From Haloarcula sp. CBA1129 (GTDB lineage Archaea; Halobacteriota; Halobacteria; Halobacteriales; Haloarculaceae), in NCBI RefSeq assembly GCF_008729015.1, contig NZ_RKSM01000001.1:2356001-2420000 (forward strand): a stretch of DNA of 64,000 bases, given 5' to 3'. Position numbers and translations under genes: made by a program. Shown here in pieces: positions 60,030-64,000 of the stretch (position 1 is its first letter; each line of letters starts with the position of its first letter). The notes under the pieces were generated by a model. It did not search any database and was not told the DNA's origin. It saw nothing but the letters and a program-made list of their open reading frames with translations.

Positions 60030-60887
60030 CTACCACTCGACGTAGGTGAGATACTCGTCCTGTTCGTACGCCAGAAGCCACGTCCCGTAGCTATCTGTGA
60101 CCTCGATCCCTTCGTGCTCCCGAATGCGGTCAGTGACTGACCGGAAGGCCTCGTCATCCTGAAAGTAGCCGCCGTCAATCGCTTCTTCAACGACCTCTCG
60201 CTCGGCTTCGGAAAGGCCCGTAAGGGTGAAGCGGTACTGGTCTCGGATCTGGTCAGCAAACGAGTCGACACCCGATGCAACTTCCGTCGCTTCGTACCGG
60301 TATTTCGTCTCTGTTGTCGTTCGTGTACTGACCGTCACTCGGTAGCGGTTGCCGTCGTGGACGATAATATCGTACTGGCGCTCCGGAACGAACACCGACC
60401 CGTCACCCACTTCGGCGGCGGTTCCGTACCCGATACCTACGTCGTATCCGTCCCCGCTGGGCGGGTTGTCGTCTGAAATAATCGGATCAAGGCGCTGGCG
60501 GTCCACTGCCGGGAGCTCCTCGTAGGCGATTTCACCGATTTCGGCCGTCGAATCAGCCGGGTCGAAATCGATTCGTACCTCATACACCGTCACTTCGTTG
60601 CTCTCGAGTGGCGTCTCCGAAACTTCGTAGAAGGAGTCGTCAATCCGGACGGTATCGATCTGGTCGAACAGTTCGTTTCGACCCCGGCGCGTCGCAGTGC
60701 CGTTTTCGATGGCCTCCGAGACGACGGTGTATTCCGCCGACCCGGGCTCGGGCGACATCGAAACTTCGCTGGCGATGTCGGCCGCTGTCGCGTCGCTCAT
60801 ATCCAGCACGACGGCGGGATGACCGCAGCCGGCGACAGCGACAGAGAGGAGGACTGTTCCGCTCGCGAGGAACTGGCGGCGTCGCAT
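60030..60887 (-). CDS. Tat-exported lipoprotein of unknown function
   Basis: Protein of 285 residues. The N-terminus MRRRQFLASGTVLLSVAVAGCGH combines a twin-arginine signal with a lipobox, with Cys21 for lipid attachment. The mature part is acidic and beta-rich, without Cys or metal motifs. It contains RYRVTVSTRTTTETKYRYEATEV and a C-terminal helical segment (LSEAEREVVEEAIDGGYFQDDEAFRSVTDRIREHEG). It ends with a Trp/Tyr-rich strand (YGTWLLAYEQDEYLTYVEW). It stands alone and is convergent with the phosphatase gene. Confidence 0.75.
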   Translation of the reverse strand: MRRRQFLASGTVLLSVAVAGCGHPAVVLDMSDATAADIASEVSMSPEPGSAEYTVVSEAIENGTATRRGRNELFDQIDTVRIDDSFYEVSETPLESNEVTVYEVRIDFDPADSTAEIGEIAYEELPAVDRQRLDPIISDDNPPSGDGYDVGIGYGTAAEVGDGSVFVPERQYDIIVHDGNRYRVTVSTRTTTETKYRYEATEVASGVDSFADQIRDQYRFTLTGLSEAEREVVEEAIDGGYFQDDEAFRSVTDRIREHEGIEVTDSYGTWLLAYEQDEYLTYVEW

Positions 60888-61074
60888 GCTACTGCTGACA
60901 GGCAGTCGAAAGGAAAGTTTTTGGGTGCGCTCTGGCCGTTGTGTGTGGAGACGTGCGCGTCCCTATTGTACCACAGACAGAGTCACAGGTGATTCTGTGA
61001 GAGTAGCAATAGGCTCGGAAGGAACAGAGAGCACAGACCGATCTTTCTGTTCCTCGTTATGTAGCGCAGAATAG

Positions 61075-61148
61075 TGGGCCAACGCGGATTTGAACCGCGA
61101 ACCTCCCGGTTATCAGCCGAGCGCTCAACCTGATTGAGCTATTGGCCC
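61075..61148 (-). tRNA. tRNA-Ile (GAU)
   Basis: Seventy-four bases fold into a full cloverleaf on the minus strand. Acceptor stem GGGCCAA pairs with TTGGCCC and the discriminator is A. D arm GCTC...GAGC. Anticodon arm CTCGG-CTGATAA-CCGGG gives anticodon GAT. T arm CGCGG-TTCAAAT-CCGCG. The 3' CCA is not encoded. No intron is present. A TATA-like CTTTTCAAT lies about 30 bases upstream (near 61175-61183). Confidence 0.97.
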
Positions 61149-61229
61149 AACGCATTCACTTGTACCCGAGGGGTATTGAAAAGGGTAACGTTTCGCGGTC
61201 GGTTGGGGATGTGAAACCGCGTCAGGGCT

Positions 61230-61796
61230 TCAGTTTTCGTCGTTGTCTTCGAAGTCGACATCGGTGGCTTCGGTGGGGTCAAAGGAGGTGCCGGAGCTGG
61301 ACCCAGCGCTCGAATCGGGGCCGCCGTCTGGCCCGGTCGGCCCAGACCCGGTGGGGCCGCCTTCGTCGTCGGGGAAGCCGCCGACGTACACTTGTCCGCT
61401 GGCGAAGCCGCCGGTTTTGGCGTCGACGTAGGGCTGGACGACCCAGCGACGGGTGGCGGCGCGGACGGGGTAGCGGGTGAACGGTACCGCGAGTAGGAGG
61501 CCGACGAAGTCCGTCACCAGACCGGGGGTGAGGAAGAACGCGCCGGCGGCGATGAGGAGGCTGCCGTCGATGAGTTCATCGGTTGGGAGTTCCCCGGCTG
61601 CGAGCCGCTGTTGGATCTTCCGGAGCGTCGCACGGCCTTCAGCGCGGACGAGCAGCATGCCGACTAGCGCCGTCAGGACGACGAGCGCGATGAGAACAAG
61701 CGGCGGAACAGGAAACAGGACTCCTGTCGCAAGTGCCACCAGCAACACGATGTCGAACAGCGGGATGAGCAGCAACAGCCCGATAACCCGGAGCAT
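61230..61796 (-). CDS. fxsA: FxsA family membrane protein
   Basis: Protein of 188 residues from the ATG at 61796. The FxsA core has helices LRVIGLLLLIPLFDIVLLVAL (about 2-22), VLIALVVLTALVGMLLVRAEG (about 33-53), the conserved polar segment IQQRLAAGELPTDELIDGSLLIAAGAFFLTPGLVTDFVGLLLAVP (about 61-105), and the cytoplasmic end TRYPVRAATRRW. The tail (about 130-188) is Gly/Pro/Asp/Ser-rich and disordered. FxsA suppresses phage-T7 exclusion in E. coli; its normal function is unknown. Confidence 0.85.
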   Translation of the reverse strand: MLRVIGLLLLIPLFDIVLLVALATGVLFPVPPLVLIALVVLTALVGMLLVRAEGRATLRKIQQRLAAGELPTDELIDGSLLIAAGAFFLTPGLVTDFVGLLLAVPFTRYPVRAATRRWVVQPYVDAKTGGFASGQVYVGGFPDDEGGPTGSGPTGPDGGPDSSAGSSSGTSFDPTEATDVDFEDNDEN

Positions 61797-61870
61797 ACCA
61801 TCGCTTGCAGGCCCGCCCCCAAACGCCTTTCGAGAGCGGGACCGGGCTGTCGGCCACCCAGGGTAGCAGG

Positions 61871-63247
61871 TCACCGCTCCCGCAGTCGGACCTCGATAGG
61901 CGCTGTGGGACTCAGCGTGATCTGCATCGCCAGAGAAAGCGGCGGTTCGGTGACCGCTTCGACAGCGTACTGCTGGGCGATGGTTGCCAGTGCGAGTTTG
62001 GCCTCCATCCGGGCGAAGCGCATCCCGATACAGTGGCGCGGACCGCCGCCAAAGGGATAGTAGGCGTAGTCCGGGAGCGACGCTTCGAGGTCGTCGTTCC
62101 ACCGCTCGGGGCGGAACGCGTCGGGTGCGTCATACCACCGTTCGTCCCTGTGGACGAGCCACTGCGGGAGGGTGAGCTGTGCGTCGGGAGAAATATCGTA
62201 CCCGCCGAGCGTCACCGGCTCCGTCGGCTGTCGAAACACCGTGAATGCGGGCGGGTACAGCCGCAGGACCTCGTTCAGCACGCGGTCCAGATACGGCAGC
62301 TCGAACAGGTCCTCGGGCGTCGGCCGGCTGTTTTCCAGCGTCGCATCGAGTTCCTCGTGCAGGCGCTGCTGTCGCTCCGGGTTGTTCGCCAGCAGGAACA
62401 AGGCGTAGGTCAGCGTCAGTGCCGTCGTGTCGTGGCCGGCAACGAGAAAGGTAAGGAGCTGGTGGCCCAGTCGCTCGCGATCCATCGTCTCGTCGTCGAG
62501 CGACAGCAGCAGGGAGAGCACGTCGTCACGCTCCTCGCGGGCGCTCGGGTCCTCGCGTTCGCGAGCGGCGATAACATCGTCGAGCGTCGACTGGAACTCA
62601 GCCAGCGAATTAGTGACAGCGCGATTCGTTCCTGTCGGCACCCACAGCGGGAGGTACGCGGACAGCGACCGCGGGTCAAGGCGTTTTCGCAGCGCGTCAA
62701 GGAGCGGTTCCAGCGCGTCAGCGGTCGTCTCAATGTCGACATCCAGCAGCGTCTTCCCGAGAATGTTCAGCGTCAGCGACTGCATATGTGGGAGTACGTC
62801 GATGCGCTGCCCGTCGGCCCAGCCCGTCGCCGTTCGGTCGGCGAACTCGGTCATCGTGTCGCCGTAGGTGGCGATTCGCTCGCGGTAGAACGCCGGCTGG
62901 AGCGCCGTCCGCTGTCGCTGCCACTCCTCGCCCTCCAGCAAGAATAGCCCCTCGCCGATGAACTGCCCGAGCGTGTCCTGAAGGAGCTGCCCCTTCTCGT
63001 AGGCGTCGGCGTCTGTTACCAGCACCTGCTCGACAAGGTCGGGGTGGCAGACGAAACAGCCCGTCGTCCCGGCGACGCTGTACCCCACCACGTCGGCCTC
63101 GTGAGCGCCGGCGCGGTCGTAGAACCCGAGCGGATCACGCAGCATCGCGGCGGTGTTGTCGACGAACGGGACGCGACCAAGACGGGGCGGCCGGTCGCCC
63201 GGCGTAACCGGTTCCGGGGCGTCGGTAATCGCCTGCTGGGAATCCAT
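61871..63247 (-). CDS. Cytochrome P450
   Basis: Soluble monooxygenase of 458 residues of the CYP102/CYP4-like bacterial-type fold. It has the I-helix AGHDTTALTLTYALFLL (about 268-284, oxygen-activation Thr), the K-helix ExxR motif EVLRLYPPAFTVFRQP (about 330), PERW in the meander and the heme loop FGGGPRHCIGMRFARMEAKLALA with the Cys thiolate (about 398-405). No membrane anchor or fused reductase is present, so separate redox partners are needed; none is adjacent. Substrate unknown, perhaps a terpenoid or fatty acid. Confidence 0.93.
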   Translation of the reverse strand: MDSQQAITDAPEPVTPGDRPPRLGRVPFVDNTAAMLRDPLGFYDRAGAHEADVVGYSVAGTTGCFVCHPDLVEQVLVTDADAYEKGQLLQDTLGQFIGEGLFLLEGEEWQRQRTALQPAFYRERIATYGDTMTEFADRTATGWADGQRIDVLPHMQSLTLNILGKTLLDVDIETTADALEPLLDALRKRLDPRSLSAYLPLWVPTGTNRAVTNSLAEFQSTLDDVIAAREREDPSAREERDDVLSLLLSLDDETMDRERLGHQLLTFLVAGHDTTALTLTYALFLLANNPERQQRLHEELDATLENSRPTPEDLFELPYLDRVLNEVLRLYPPAFTVFRQPTEPVTLGGYDISPDAQLTLPQWLVHRDERWYDAPDAFRPERWNDDLEASLPDYAYYPFGGGPRHCIGMRFARMEAKLALATIAQQYAVEAVTEPPLSLAMQITLSPTAPIEVRLRER

Positions 63248-63328
63248 CGCCGATGCTTAGGCCGCCCTGCCAATCGGTCTTTCGCCGGGAGTGAGAGGGC
63301 CTTTGTACGCCCACCGCCCAGACCCGGT

Positions 63329-64000
63329 ATGGACGAATACGCACGCGACACGAAGGTCGAGTGGCGCGAATGGGGGACAGCCCCATTCGAGGAGGCCGCC
63401 GAGTCGGGGAAGCCGGTACTGCTGGCGCTGACGGTCCCGTGGAGCGACGAGTGCCGGGCGATGGACCGTGGCACGTACGGCGAGCCGCGCATCGCGGCCA
63501 ACATCAACGACGGGTTCGTCCCGGTCCGCGTCGACGCCGACCGGAACCCACGCGTCCGGGAGCGGTACACGATGGGCGGGTTCCCGTCTACGGTGTTTCT
63601 CACTCCGGATGGCGAGGTTATCACCGGGGCGACGTTCCTCGGGCCGGACGGGTTCCGCGGCATTCTAGACTCCGTTCGAGAGTCATGGGACGCACAGGGC
63701 GCGGCGGCGGGCTCGGTCCCCCGACAGCTACAGGACGAATCGCCGCCGGCCGGCGAGCTCCAACCGCGCATCGAGGAGCACATGGTCGAGCAGTTGCTGG
63801 GTGCGTTCGACGACGAGTTCGGCGGCTGGGGAACCGACGTGAAGTTCCCGCTCCCACGAACGGTCGAGTTCGCCCTCGTCCGTGCGCGGGATCAGGCGAC
63901 CCGGACGCTCGAAGCGATCCGCACGCACCTGCTCGACACCTACGACGGCGGCTTCTTCCGGTACTCCACGGAGCGCAACTGGGGGAACCCCCGGCGCGAG
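63329..64000 (+). CDS. YyaL/DUF255-type thioredoxin-domain protein (partial, continues past the window)
   Basis: The first 224 codons are present. A thioredoxin-like N-terminal domain (about 1-125) is followed by the start of the glycosyl-hydrolase-like (alpha/alpha6) barrel, including EEHMVEQLLGAFDDEFGGWGTDVKFPLPRTVEFAL (about 150-184) and DTYDGGFFRYSTERNWGNPRRE, typical of YyaL/spermatogenesis-associated protein 20. Most family members have a CxxC (CHWC) at the thioredoxin site; here the equivalent segment is VPWSDECRAMD, with a single Cys. It diverges from the P450 gene. The rest of the gene lies outside. Confidence 0.85.
   Translation, partial: MDEYARDTKVEWREWGTAPFEEAAESGKPVLLALTVPWSDECRAMDRGTYGEPRIAANINDGFVPVRVDADRNPRVRERYTMGGFPSTVFLTPDGEVITGATFLGPDGFRGILDSVRESWDAQGAAAGSVPRQLQDESPPAGELQPRIEEHMVEQLLGAFDDEFGGWGTDVKFPLPRTVEFALVRARDQATRTLEAIRTHLLDTYDGGFFRYSTERNWGNPRRE

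Noticed and set aside
61030-61230. tRNA-Ile flank as a possible integration site
   Set aside because: No direct copy of the tRNA 3' end, integrase or mobile gene was seen nearby in the window.

Overview
The window is chromosomal DNA from a haloarchaeon, most likely of the Haloarcula group. This rests on the high GC content, strongly acidic predicted proteins, TATA boxes 24-31 bases upstream of many start codons (leaderless transcripts), a PGF-CTERM surface protein, a Tat-exported halocyanin, a CetZ tubulin, NreA with a PCNA-binding tail, HalOD1 and TrmB/PadR-type regulators, and a tRNA gene without encoded CCA. The genus is inferred from gene content, not from a database search. I recognise about 64 protein genes (two cut by the window edges) and one tRNA. 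No rRNA, CRISPR array or complete insertion sequence is visible.

Layout. 0-6 kb: the tail of a membrane-anchored protein, an RND/MMPL exporter, a dihydrolipoyl-dehydrogenase-like flavoprotein and a receiver-PAS-GAF histidine kinase. 6-10.3 kb: a cobalamin-type uptake locus, with btuF and a formyl-THF cyclo-ligase-like gene diverging from btuC-btuD. 10.4-15 kb: an Hrq1/MrfA-like helicase, an AI-2E family permease and an MscS channel. 15-24 kb: the carbamoyl-phosphate synthetase locus, with an Lrp/AsnC regulator, carA, and carB 4 kb away, separated by a PH-like protein and a large PAS/GAF kinase. 24-30.5 kb: small haloarchaeal conserved genes, a lipoprotein, two paralogous membrane proteins and a flavoprotein. 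30.5-35.7 kb: a PPOX-like flavoprotein in an apparent operon with a 7TM histidine kinase, then thrB and a 1-Cys peroxiredoxin. 35.8-39 kb: adk, an EMC3-like insertase, cmk and truB, a classic archaeal cluster. 39-47 kb: grpE, dnaK and dnaJ, with an AT-rich 3 kb regulator-rich stretch between dnaK and dnaJ. 47-54.4 kb: a MazG-like gene, a truncated adenylation-fold protein, halocyanin, an SRPBCC protein, a small winged-helix gene, cetZ, an alkaline-phosphatase-superfamily enzyme and pyrophosphatase. 54.5-64 kb: PadR, an RNase HI operon, nreA, a DUF4013 protein, a CX5R phosphatase, a Tat lipoprotein, tRNA-Ile(GAU), FxsA, a cytochrome P450 and the start of a YyaL-like protein.

The most useful new observations concern regulation. 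carA and carB share the element ATTCGAAA-N5-CTTCGA upstream of their promoters, next to a divergent Lrp gene. A fossil of the 3' end of a second Lrp-like gene lies beside it. Two small winged-helix regulator genes (PadR and the gene before cetZ) carry inverted repeats placed for autoregulation. A 13-base repeat links the trmB start to the loop of a long hairpin in the dnaK-dnaJ interval. On the protein side, one gene looks like two tandem copies of the N-terminal part of an ANL adenylation domain without the catalytic motifs, one kinase receiver has Glu in place of the phospho-acceptor Asp, and BtuD has a long C-terminal extra domain.
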